NCBI RefSeq assembly: GCF_904848625.1
Contig: NZ_CAJHCP010000025.1
Span: 1-45,887, forward strand
Source: Paraburkholderia metrosideri
GTDB lineage: Bacteria; Pseudomonadota; Gammaproteobacteria; Burkholderiales; Burkholderiaceae
Direction of reading: 5' to 3'
DNA length: 45,887 nt
Shown: positions 32,963 to 40,737 of the stretch, piece by piece
Layout of the letters: each line of letters begins with the position of its first letter
Position numbering within the stretch: position 1 is the first letter of the stretch
The notes under the pieces: model-generated
Seen by the model: only the letters and a program-made list of their open reading frames with translations
What the model was told of the DNA's origin: nothing
Databases searched by the model: none
Program-made: the position numbers and the translations under genes

Positions 32963-33934
32963 ATGTCAACTAAGGTACATCTCAAGATCGCAATCGCAGA
33001 TCATCCGCAAACATCAGCCGTTCGTGATGGCTCGATCCCTATAGAGGGCGTGGAAGCCGAATTCGTCACCGTCAAACCGCAGATCGGTGCGTTCCGGCGG
33101 ATGGTGCGTGACGTTGAATTCGACGTATGCGAGCTGGCACCGACTACCTATATCATCGCGCGCGCATATGGCGCACCATTTGTAGGACTGCCGATCTTCG
33201 TGGTGCGCCGTTTCCACCACGGTGGCCTGCTGGTGCGTCCGGACGCCGGCATCAAGCATCCGAAGGACCTGGAAGGCAAGAAGGTCGGCGTCCGTGCTTA
33301 CTCGGTCACGACTGGCGTGTGGACCCGCCAGGTGCTGATGGATGAATTCGGTCTGGATTCGTCGAAGGTGACATGGGTCGTCGATGATGAAGAGCACGTC
33401 ACGCAACTGACGCTGCCATCGAACGTGATTCATGCACCGGAGGGCAGTTCGCTGGCCGACATGATGGCCAAAGGCGAACTGGCAGCGGGCTTTGGCGCTA
33501 ACGCGGGAATTGGGCGCACTGGCGCGCCGACGGGCGGATGGAAGGAAGTCGAGGCCGACTATCCGGATCTCCTACCTAATGCGACCGAACTCGAGACCGA
33601 GTACTACGCACGCACCGGCGTTTATCCGATGCACGGCACCATCGTTGTGAAAGATTCGGTGCTGGCCGAGCACCCGTGGATCGGCAAGTCTATTTATAAC
33701 GCGTTTGCACAGGCAAAAAACGAGTGGTTGGCACGCCTCGACGCGGGCCAGTCTCTTACAGCAGGGGACAACAAATATCTAAAGCTGCGCAAGATCGTCG
33801 GCCACGATCCGCTGCCTTACGGTATTGAGGAAAACCGCAAGACTATCGAGGCACTGGAAACGACGGCCTTCAAACAGGGCCTTACGCCGCGCCGTATGTC
33901 GATGGAAGAGTTGTTCTTCGACCTGCGGGTATGA
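32963..33934 (+). CDS. 4,5-dihydroxyphthalate decarboxylase-like protein (NMT1/binding-protein fold)
   Basis: A 323-residue cytoplasmic protein (no signal peptide) of the family containing 4,5-dihydroxyphthalate decarboxylase and related to NMT1/THI5 binding proteins. Recognisable marks are LKIAIADHPQTSAVRDGSIP, FRRMVRDVEFDVCELAPTTY, HHGGLLVRPDAGIKHPKDLE, GKKVGVRAYSVTTGVWTRQV, and the end DPLPYGIEENRKTIEAL to RRMSMEELF. The length and the lack of export signal favour an enzyme over a transport receptor. The real substrate is unknown. The ATG follows CAGGAGAGACGC. Its promoter has copy 1 of the 42-bp element. A close paralogue starts at 45651; in the shared first 71 residues only six differ. 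Confidence 0.85.
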   Translation: MSTKVHLKIAIADHPQTSAVRDGSIPIEGVEAEFVTVKPQIGAFRRMVRDVEFDVCELAPTTYIIARAYGAPFVGLPIFVVRRFHHGGLLVRPDAGIKHPKDLEGKKVGVRAYSVTTGVWTRQVLMDEFGLDSSKVTWVVDDEEHVTQLTLPSNVIHAPEGSSLADMMAKGELAAGFGANAGIGRTGAPTGGWKEVEADYPDLLPNATELETEYYARTGVYPMHGTIVVKDSVLAEHPWIGKSIYNAFAQAKNEWLARLDAGQSLTAGDNKYLKLRKIVGHDPLPYGIEENRKTIEALETTAFKQGLTPRRMSMEELFFDLRV

Positions 33935-34037
33935 AGTTCGGCCGCCATTGAGCGAGCGGGGTCAGTTCTATGGGGTGAGGCGAAAGCAATCCGGGTCCTG
34001 AGTGAGGCTATTCGGACGAGTAAAAGAAGATGATCGG

Positions 34038-34069
34038 CCGTTGATCCGTTGATCCGTTGATCCGTTGAT
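34038..34069 (+). repeat. Four tandem copies of the octamer CCGTTGAT
   Basis: Perfect head-to-tail repeats in non-coding DNA, 104 bp after the decarboxylase-like stop codon. Likely a slippage tract. Confidence 0.8.
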
Positions 34070-34423
34070 GCTAGCGATGCGTCTGGCGAGGACGCTCCTT
34101 GCCAGACGACACGAGAGCCTTTGCGCGGCCGCTCGATCGCGGCCGCGGACGGCAAATCCGCTATAGCTGTCTTATCGGGAATCCAAGGCGAGGGCAGTAA
34201 CTAAAGCGCTTGAGTCTCCCGCTTCTTTTTGCATCATCCTGCAGTTCGTTTCAAGTCATTCCGAAATGGCTACACTCCACCTGCTTCCGGGCAAGCGAAG
34301 GCGGGTATTTGCGTTGCTCTAGATTTTTGACGAGTGTGATCGAGAGCAATAGGGAACGCGCGATGCCCGTCGCACTATTCGCCATCCACATGATGAGGTC
34401 CACGCCCTTTCTGCGCATTCGGC

Positions 34424-34465
34424 TTGACGATTTCCTCAAGCCACGACCAGATTATTTCAATAGAC
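34424..34465 (+). promoter_or_regulatory. 42-bp LysR-type bipartite element, copy 2 (porin)
   Basis: Upstream box TTGACGATTTCCTCAAG (34424-34440, inside the perfect dyad GGCTTGA-N8-TCAAGCC at 34421-34442) and downstream TCAATAGAC ending at 34465. Spacing is identical to the other copies. It lies 141 bp before the porin start. Confidence 0.75.
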
Positions 34466-34606
34466 CTACGGCGACAAGCTAGCAAGAATTACGGTGCTTC
34501 GATTCAAAAGCAAAACCGGAGACAACCCAATCCGTTAGAAACGGGTCGCGTCCTTGACGCGCCACGACGATGGATTGCGGATTAATACATGGAGACAGAA
34601 GCAGAC

Positions 34607-35719
34607 ATGAATCACAAGCTCGCATTGTGCGCTTGCGTGGCGCTCATCAATGTCGCACCGGCGTCGGCTCAGGAAATCAGCTCAAGCTCGGTAACCTTGT
34701 ACGGCTCGATCGACGAGGGTGTGCAATACCTCAGCCACGCCGCCACTGGTAAAACGACCGGCGACGCCTTCCAGGTAGGTTCAGGCATGGCAACCTCGTT
34801 TTTCGGTATGCGCGGGACGGAAGATCTCGGCGCGGGTGTGCAGACCATCTGGAATCTCGAGGGCGGTTATTCGCCGCAGAACGGTACATCGAGTCAGGGC
34901 GGACGTCTGTTCGGCCGGCAGGCGTACGTCGGTCTCGACGGGCCGTACGGTAGGCTGACGTTTGGGCGCCAATACACGATGCGCTTTTACGCGATGTCCG
35001 CGATCAATCCGTTTGGCGACGGTGCACAGGGTCTGACTACGCTCGACAATGGCGTGGCCAACCCTCGTGCAGACAACGCGGTCAGCTATCGTGTCCACTT
35101 CGGTGCGCTGGAAGGCGGTGTGAACTACAGTTTCGGGCGCGATGGCGTCGCTGCCACGCCTGTCAGCGTGGTCGGAAGTAATTGCCCGGGAGAAACCACT
35201 CCCTACCAGGAATGCAAAGAGTGGTCAGCGCTGCTCAAGTATACCGGTAACAACTGGGGCGCGGCCACTGCCTATGAGCGAAACAACGGTGGGACCAAGG
35301 CGACATATGGTGGCCTCACATCCCCTGAACTGACGGATAGCCGCTACGTATTGGGTGGGTATCTCAACGTAGACGGCGCTAGGTTCGGCGTGGGTTGGAT
35401 CAGGCGCATCAACCTGGGTATTGCGACGCCGAGGAGCGATCTTGTGTGGGTAACAGGAACGGTCCCCGTAGGTCACAACATCTCTATCGATGGCATGGTG
35501 GCCAACCTCAGATACGATCATTCGCCGAATAAGGCGCTGGTTGAAGTACTGCGCGGCGTCTATACGCTGTCAAAGCGTACATCGCTCTACGTAACTGCGG
35601 ATCATATAAACAACAGCGGCAATCTCGCTCTTGCAGCAAGCACGATGCTGCCCGTCGAAGCTCCGCCGCCGGGAGGCTCGCAACTTTCGGTTATCGCTGG
35701 CATCAAGCATCGATTCTGA
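34607..35719 (+). CDS. Outer-membrane porin, Gram-negative trimeric type
   Basis: A 370-residue porin. The signal peptide MNHKLALCACVALINVAPAS with cleavage after ASA precedes SSSSVTLYGSIDEGVQYLS. SFFGMRGTEDLGAGVQTIWN, GGRLFGRQAYVGLDGPYGRL and the C-terminal SVIAGIKHRF with terminal Phe are typical. The ATG at 34607 is chosen as the start of the signal peptide, with GGAG 12 bp before it; an in-frame ATG at 34589 is possible but has no ribosome binding site. The promoter carries copy 2 of the 42-bp element, so it is probably co-regulated with the decarboxylase-like genes and lets their substrate into the periplasm. Confidence 0.92.
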   Translation: MNHKLALCACVALINVAPASAQEISSSSVTLYGSIDEGVQYLSHAATGKTTGDAFQVGSGMATSFFGMRGTEDLGAGVQTIWNLEGGYSPQNGTSSQGGRLFGRQAYVGLDGPYGRLTFGRQYTMRFYAMSAINPFGDGAQGLTTLDNGVANPRADNAVSYRVHFGALEGGVNYSFGRDGVAATPVSVVGSNCPGETTPYQECKEWSALLKYTGNNWGAATAYERNNGGTKATYGGLTSPELTDSRYVLGGYLNVDGARFGVGWIRRINLGIATPRSDLVWVTGTVPVGHNISIDGMVANLRYDHSPNKALVEVLRGVYTLSKRTSLYVTADHINNSGNLALAASTMLPVEAPPPGGSQLSVIAGIKHRF

Positions 35720-35836
35720 AACTACACGACGAAAACGTGATCGTATCGTGACACGCAAACCGAGTTCGCACAGACAGTCCACGGGGTGTCGTGCGAAGAC
35801 CAGGAGCAGGCGTGAGCCTGCTTTACTAACGCTGTT

Positions 35837-36853
35837 TCAGCGGATCAGAGTAGCTGCGTCGTGCGCCGCTGTCATGTCTGCAATTGCGCGTTCAGGCTGC
35901 CTCTGCGTGAGGTTGCCGAGGTTGATCTCCATGTCTTGCAGATAGTTGATTTCTTCGTTGGTCAACGACAGATCGCGGGCGTAAGGCTGCTGGGTTTGAT
36001 AGAAATTCCAGACCGCCTGCGCAGACGAGTTGTCGAACTTCTTCTGCACTTGCTTGCGGGCTTCGAAGAAAGCGTCGTGTGCAGCGGGCGACATCAGGTA
36101 TTCGTAGAGCGAGCCATAAGCGGCCATGACCGCGACGATGTTCGCATGCTGGTTAAGAAGCGCGGACTCCGATGCATAAGCGGTCTGGAAGATGCATCGG
36201 GGTAACGCCTCCCACATGTCGGCACCGCGGATGGTCACCAGTCCGTCGTTGTCATTCAGATGTGAGACGCTCGAGCAGCAAGCATCGACCTCGCCTTTCA
36301 CGACGGCTGCATGACATTCGTCATTGCCTCCCTTGTCGATGAAGTGCACCTGCGAAGCGTCGATGCCGGCTTCCCGCAAGAGCTGGACCGTCAACATATG
36401 CAACAACCCTTTTGGAGGACCCACGGCGACCGATTTGCCCTCCAGATCAGTCAGCGTACTGATGTCGCCAGACCGCGCGAATAAGGTCAGCGCACACCTG
36501 CGCATTCCAGCACCGACAATCTTCACCGGCGCACCTTCGGCAATTCTTGGCAGCACCATATTGGAGCCCGATATCATGCAGATATCCGCGACGCCTGCGG
36601 TAATCGCGTCGAATGGTCCGCTCGTGCCGGCTGCCTCGACGATGAGCGCATTTGCGCCGAATTGCCTGAGGTAGTCCTGTTTTTCCATCAACAGGTTGAG
36701 CGTTGCATTCTCCAGGCCCGGGTTGCTGACGATCCTCAGTTGGGTGGCATTGGCCTTCGCGACGTAGGGCGCAGCTAGTGAGGCCGTCAACAGGCCTAAG
36801 CCGAGGCGGCCCGTGTTGCGCAAGAAATGGCGGCGATTTAAAGTTTGCGTCAT
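35837..36853 (-). CDS. Tat-exported ABC-type substrate-binding protein (NMT1/SsuA-like)
   Basis: A 338-residue periplasmic binding protein. The N-terminus has a twin-arginine-type signal, NRRHFLRNTGRLGLGLLTAS with cleavage after AKA. The mature part begins QLRIVSNPGLENATLNLLME and has the SsuA/NMT1 features SGPFDAITAGVADICMISGS, DLEGKSVAVGPPKGLLHMLT and VVKGEVDACCSSVSHL. The ATG at 36853 follows CGGAGAC; upstream in-frame ATGs add a non-signal leader. No ABC permease or ATPase gene is in the window, so it is an orphan receptor here. It is divergent from the second LysR gene, and copy 3 of the 42-bp element in that divergent region points toward this gene. Confidence 0.85.
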   Translation of the reverse strand: MTQTLNRRHFLRNTGRLGLGLLTASLAAPYVAKANATQLRIVSNPGLENATLNLLMEKQDYLRQFGANALIVEAAGTSGPFDAITAGVADICMISGSNMVLPRIAEGAPVKIVGAGMRRCALTLFARSGDISTLTDLEGKSVAVGPPKGLLHMLTVQLLREAGIDASQVHFIDKGGNDECHAAVVKGEVDACCSSVSHLNDNDGLVTIRGADMWEALPRCIFQTAYASESALLNQHANIVAVMAAYGSLYEYLMSPAAHDAFFEARKQVQKKFDNSSAQAVWNFYQTQQPYARDLSLTNEEINYLQDMEINLGNLTQRQPERAIADMTAAHDAATLIR

Positions 36854-37157
36854 GTGAGTCTCCGTCCATGTTGTCGGCGCCATTTCTTGAGGAGCTACGC
36901 CTGCGTGCACAGCACGACAGCGGTAGCCGGTCGAATTCAATTGAAGTACCCATGCATCGATAGGTATCCTTCTCGTAACGTCGCCGGATGGAATTCATGT
37001 CGGCATAGCCGTCAAGCCTGTTCCGGGCGCAAGGATCCAGTCTGCGATCGACGTTTACTGAAAGATCCGGATCTTGCGCCCGACTCGCTCCTTGGGTCGA
37101 TTGAATAAATCAACTTTGGACTTAACCAGATGGTAAAACCTGCAGGGGATACACGAC
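36854..37157. other. 304-bp divergent promoter region, binding protein / LysR 2
   Basis: No gene. It contains the 42-bp element at 37096-37137 in minus orientation. The upstream box lies 21 bp before the LysR start, so LysR binding there could also autoregulate the LysR gene. Confidence 0.6.
37096..37137 (-). promoter_or_regulatory. 42-bp LysR-type bipartite element, copy 3 (Tat binding protein)
   Basis: On the minus strand the upstream box TTTACCATCTGGTTAAG (37137-37121) is identical to copy 1, and the downstream box TCAATCGAC ends at 37096. The total is 42 bp. It points at the binding-protein gene, whose start is 243 bp away. Confidence 0.75.
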
Positions 37158-38138
37158 GTGTCAGAGCTCGATTGGTACCTTAAGATCAACGTGAAGGCGC
37201 GGCATCTACGTTTGCTCGTCACAATCGACACCTATCGCAATCTGACGCAGGTCGCAGAGGCCACCCACGTGTCCGTGCCGGCGGTGTCCAAGTCACTGGC
37301 CGAGCTCGAACGCGGACTGGGCCTTACGCTGTTTGAGCGCACCACGCACGGCATTGTGCCGACGCCGTATGGCGAATGCCTGATTCGACACGCGCGAACG
37401 ATCCTGACCATCCTGCATCGGGCCAGCGACGACTTGAAGGCGCTCAACTCGGGAACAGCGGGGAAGGTTCACATCGGTATGCTGCCGGCTTCCGCGTCGA
37501 TGCTGCTGTCCACGGCGCTCAACCTGCTGAAGCAGCGCTCGCCCGGTACCAACGTCATGGTGACCGAAGGGACGACGGCCTTGCTGCTTCCCGAACTCTG
37601 GCAAGGCCAACTCGACCTCGTCGTCGGTCGGCTGCCGCCGACCGACACGCTGGGCAGTTTCGAGGAAAAGGAGCTTGTCGAAGAGCCCGTGATGTTGATG
37701 ACCGGCTGCCACCATCCGCTGGCGCGCAAAAAGGTGTTGAAATGGTCGGACCTGCGGCCTTATCCGTGGATCCTGCCGCCACCCGGTTCGATACTTCGCG
37801 ATCCGCTGGAACGGACGCTCGAAGCGCACGATGTGCCGTTGACCAACAACTACATCGAGACACTTTCGATGCACGTCGCGCGCGCCCATCTGCAGGTGTC
37901 CGATTGCATTGCCGTGATGGCTGGCACGCCTGTGAACGATACGGGGCAGCGTCTTCATACCTTGCCCCTGAGTTTGCCGCAACTGCTACGGCCTGCTGGC
38001 GTGTTATGGAATCGTAATCGCGGACTGACGCCCAGCGCGAAGCTTATGCTCACCTGTCTGGACGAGGCTGCGCAGAGCCTGTCGGACGCATCTGACAGGG
38101 CGGTTCCCAGCGTGTCGGCGGCGCGCAAGGGGATGTAA
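37158..38138 (+). CDS. LysR-family regulator (sister of the one at 31494)
   Basis: A 326-residue regulator starting with GTG at 37158 (MSELDWYLKINVKARHLRLL). Helix-turn-helix region: VSVPAVSKSLAELERGLGLT then LFERTTHGIVPTPYGECLIR. The effector domain has GKVHIGMLPASASMLLSTAL, GQLDLVVGRLPPTDTLG and YPWILPPPGSILRDPL. It is clearly paralogous to the LysR at 31494 along the full length. The position next to element copy 3 and the placement among the five element copies make the two LysR proteins the natural binders. Whether they recognise the same or different copies cannot be read from sequence; copies 1, 3 and 5 have TTTACC, and copies 2 and 4 have TTGAC. Confidence 0.9.
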   Translation: MSELDWYLKINVKARHLRLLVTIDTYRNLTQVAEATHVSVPAVSKSLAELERGLGLTLFERTTHGIVPTPYGECLIRHARTILTILHRASDDLKALNSGTAGKVHIGMLPASASMLLSTALNLLKQRSPGTNVMVTEGTTALLLPELWQGQLDLVVGRLPPTDTLGSFEEKELVEEPVMLMTGCHHPLARKKVLKWSDLRPYPWILPPPGSILRDPLERTLEAHDVPLTNNYIETLSMHVARAHLQVSDCIAVMAGTPVNDTGQRLHTLPLSLPQLLRPAGVLWNRNRGLTPSAKLMLTCLDEAAQSLSDASDRAVPSVSAARKGM

Positions 38139-38474
38139 ACGTTTTCTCGGCGCGAGTCGATAACATCTGCGCGACGTCTTACTACTTCCTCGATTCCATG
38201 GGGCTAACCCTTCTTGCCCGCAAAGCTACCCGCTCGATGATGCGAACCGCTCTGCAGGAGGGGCGGAATCCTGCCATCATGTCTTCACTTGCGGATTGAC
38301 CGTTTGCTCAAGTGCACCCCTCTTTTTATCAATTGACGGAAAGCGGCGTATTCGCAAAAATTCAATTCGTTGATGCGCGAATCATGAGCGACAACACGAG
38401 CGACCAACGGTGGCGGCGACCATGCACGGCTTGCCGTGATCAGGGATCGCAAACAATCGGAGACATGGAGAACT
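38139..38474. other. 336-bp promoter region of tctC
   Basis: No gene. It holds the 42-bp element at 38296-38337 and the leader of the TctC-type gene. Confidence 0.6.
38296..38337 (+). promoter_or_regulatory. 42-bp LysR-type bipartite element, copy 4 (tctC)
   Basis: Upstream box TTGACCGTTTGCTCAAG (38296-38312) and downstream box TCAATTGAC ending at 38337. The total is 42 bp although the T-rich spacer differs. It lies 138 bp before the tctC start. Confidence 0.7.
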
Positions 38475-39515
38475 ATGAATTACAGGACCGCATTACGCAC
38501 TTTCGCGGTGCTGATGGGCATGGCCACGACTGCGCTTGCCGCCCCGGCTTCTGATCAGTCAGTCGAGCAGTTTTACACCGGCAAGACCCTCACGCTCGTG
38601 GTCAGTGCCGATGCAGGGACGCCCACCGACATCATCGCGCGGCAATTTGCGCGCTTCTTCGTGAAGTACATGCCCGGGCATCCGCAAGCCGTGGTGATGA
38701 ATGTGGTCGGGGCAGGCGGCATGGTGGCGGCGTCTTCACTTCAGTCCCGCCAGCCCGCCGATGGCACCGTGGTCGGCTTCCTTCAGCGCAACAACCTCTA
38801 TATTCCGCTGCTGGATCCCAGACAGAGCCGATTCGACCCGCGTAAGGTGGAGTGGCTCGGTAGTTTGAATAAGGTCGACTACTGCATGGTGGCAATGACC
38901 CGCTCAGGCGTAACGAGCGCAGATGATCTGTTCAAAAAGAGGATGTTCAGTGGTGCAACCGGGTTTTCGAACGAAGACCGAACCTTGCCTGCACTACTGA
39001 ATGAGTATCTCGGCACGAAGTTGAGCATCGTGCCGGGTTATACAGGACGAGGCGAGGTTTATCTCGCCATGCAGCGCGGTGAAGTCGATGGTTGGGCGTC
39101 GACGGTCGATGGACTGAAGCAGGGCGATCCGGTGCGGCTTCTGGCCAACGGAAAGATGAAAGTACTGCTGGAATTCGGCTGGAAAAGTCCTCCGGAGTTT
39201 CCTGATGCGCCGAACCTGAGCGCGTATATCACCAAGCCGGAGGTCAAGGCGGTTTTCAATCTGTTTCTGCTGCCTTTCGAAGCAGGGCGCCCGATTGCGG
39301 TCCCTCCGGGTGTGCCCCCAGATCGACTCGCCGCGTTGCGTTCAGCGTTCGCCAAAACGATCGCCGATCCTGAGTTCCAGACGATGATGAAAAACGCTGG
39401 TTTTCCGATTGAGCCGATCGACGGCACAGCGGTAGAGCAGATCGTCGACAAGCTTTACGCGACACCGGAGGCGCAATTGGAAAGCGCGCGCAAACTCATC
39501 TTCAGTCCTGGTTGA
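38475..39515 (+). CDS. tctC: Tripartite tricarboxylate transporter receptor (TctC/Bug family)
   Basis: A 346-residue periplasmic receptor. The signal peptide MNYRTALRTFAVLMGMATTA is cleaved near ALA. The mature part shows the Bug-family layout: FYTGKTLTLVVSADAGTPTD (first ligand loop), MNVVGAGGMVAASSLQSRQP (second loop), a central FSNEDRTLPALLNEYLGTKL, and PPGVPPDRLAALRSAFAKTI near the end. Such receptors hand carboxylates to a TctA-TctB membrane pair. The ATG at 38475 follows GGAG and begins the signal peptide. It heads the unit tctC, amidohydrolase, tctA-tctB, and its promoter carries copy 4 of the 42-bp element. Confidence 0.9.
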   Translation: MNYRTALRTFAVLMGMATTALAAPASDQSVEQFYTGKTLTLVVSADAGTPTDIIARQFARFFVKYMPGHPQAVVMNVVGAGGMVAASSLQSRQPADGTVVGFLQRNNLYIPLLDPRQSRFDPRKVEWLGSLNKVDYCMVAMTRSGVTSADDLFKKRMFSGATGFSNEDRTLPALLNEYLGTKLSIVPGYTGRGEVYLAMQRGEVDGWASTVDGLKQGDPVRLLANGKMKVLLEFGWKSPPEFPDAPNLSAYITKPEVKAVFNLFLLPFEAGRPIAVPPGVPPDRLAALRSAFAKTIADPEFQTMMKNAGFPIEPIDGTAVEQIVDKLYATPEAQLESARKLIFSPG

Positions 39516-39646
39516 AAAAAATCCGCAGCGCGCGGATCGAGAATTCAGGTTCGCGCGCTTGCACTTGTCCCTGATATAGACACGAGTCGGGCGGGTGAAT
39601 GTATCCGGGCAAAAATTAACTACACAGTATTTAGAGGTACTAACCG

Positions 39647-40510
39647 ATGAACACAGAAATAGTCGATATTCATCCCCATGTAGTGTCAAAAGACACGGAC
39701 CGCTACCCGATTGCTCCGCAGCATGGACATCGTTCGGACTGGTCCGCCACGCGTCCGGTGACGTTCGAGCAGATGATCGCCGAGATGGATGAGGCGGGCG
39801 TATCGAAGGCTGCGATCGTGCATTCTTCGACCACCTACGGTCATAACAACGCCTATGTCGCCGACTGCGTCGCACAGCAGCCGGAGCGCTTCACGGGCGT
39901 GTATTCGTTCGATCTTCTGGCGGCAGACGCACTGGAAACCTTCGACTATTGGCTTGTCCGTGGCATGGGCGGCATTCGACTTTTTACGGGCGGCGCGACC
40001 CATCAAGGGGACGGGAGATGGCTGGTCGATCCGGCAACGTTCCCGATCTGGGAGCGTTGCGCAGAGATCGGTATGACGATGGTGGTACAGACAACGCTGA
40101 CCGGTGTGCCGATGGTGGCCGAACTGGCAACCCGCTTTCCAGACGTGCGTATCGCGGTCGATCATTGCGCGCGACCAGTTCTCGAAGAAGGGCCGCCGTA
40201 TGCCGCCTGTGCGGCACTGTTTAACCTGGCGAAATACGACAATGTCTATATGAAGATCACGCCGCGCACGTTCGACCTCGCTCAGGCCGCGCTTGGTGGA
40301 GCGGACGCGTTCTTCCCGCATCTCGTGAAAGTATTCGGCGCGGAGCACCTGGCTTTTGGCTCCAACTATCCGGCGTCGGCGGGCCCGTTGAAGAAGCTGA
40401 TCGATCAGGGGCACACGTGCTTCGCATCCCTCAGCGACGAAGAGCGCGCGTGGGTCTGGGGCGGCACGGCAAAAGTTCTTTATCCCGCTCTGGCCGATGA
40501 GCGCTTGTAA
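39647..40510 (+). CDS. Amidohydrolase-family (amidohydrolase_2) enzyme
   Basis: A 287-residue metal-dependent TIM-barrel enzyme of the ACMSD/LigI-type amidohydrolase branch. It starts MNTEIVDIHPHVVSKDTDRY with the HxH metal motif in DIHPH (H9, H11). Other marks are GVYSFDLLAADALETFDYW, GMGGIRLFTGG, a His in AVDHCARPV, and HLAFGSNYPAS, where the usual catalytic Asp (GSDYP) reads Asn. Members hydrolyse lactones or decarboxylate aromatic acids. The D-to-N change at the normal metal-activating Asp is unusual and could alter activity. The ATG follows AGAGG. It lies 131 bp after tctC and 227 bp before the permease gene, inside the transporter unit, so it probably acts on the imported compound. Confidence 0.85.
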   Translation: MNTEIVDIHPHVVSKDTDRYPIAPQHGHRSDWSATRPVTFEQMIAEMDEAGVSKAAIVHSSTTYGHNNAYVADCVAQQPERFTGVYSFDLLAADALETFDYWLVRGMGGIRLFTGGATHQGDGRWLVDPATFPIWERCAEIGMTMVVQTTLTGVPMVAELATRFPDVRIAVDHCARPVLEEGPPYAACAALFNLAKYDNVYMKITPRTFDLAQAALGGADAFFPHLVKVFGAEHLAFGSNYPASAGPLKKLIDQGHTCFASLSDEERAWVWGGTAKVLYPALADERL

Positions 40511-40737
40511 TCGGGTTGGAGATTCAGGCATCGGGAATGTATGAGGAGACGACGGGCACTCGCTGGATACTCCGCTTAGCTGTGGTGTCTGTGCTGAATG
40601 AGCAATCGGGCGGCAATACCGTTGACAGTGGCTCAGCTTGAGACTTCATCGTTTGCCCGTCTGATACGATGCCTCAATTTTGCCCAGCCGCCTTACAGAG
40701 TAAGCCTCTGGAGCTTGCTCGCCAATCTGGATGACCT

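Larger units (their letters stand above)
33935..34606. other. 672-bp gap before the second porin
   Basis: No supported gene; a + strand open frame at 34210-34482 has no family signal. The gap holds four tandem CCGTTGAT octamers (34038-34069), the dyad AATCCGC-like decayed DNA around 34140-34190, and the 42-bp LysR-type element at 34424-34465, which overlaps the end of that frame and argues against it. Confidence 0.5.

Noticed and set aside
23256..33934. Complete phthalate 4,5-dioxygenase pathway (oxygenase, reductase, decarboxylase)
   Set aside because: The oxygenase, reductase and a decarboxylase-like gene are all present, but no cis-dihydrodiol dehydrogenase is found and the decarboxylase-like gene belongs to a different regulon 8 kb away. 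Assigning phthalate would overstate the evidence.
32963..33934. Reading the decarboxylase-like genes as periplasmic ABC receptors
   Set aside because: The fold is shared with NMT1-type receptors, but neither gene encodes a signal peptide, and the pattern fits the 4,5-dihydroxyphthalate decarboxylase family better.
34210..34482. Plus-strand frame of 90 codons before the second porin
   Set aside because: It has no family signal and its end is occupied by a 42-bp regulatory element.
40598..40737. Possible sixth LysR-type element before the TctA-TctB gene (TTGACAGTGGCTCAGC near 40621)
   Set aside because: The upstream box is only partly matched and no TCAATNGAC lies 42 bp from its start, so it does not meet the rule the other five obey.
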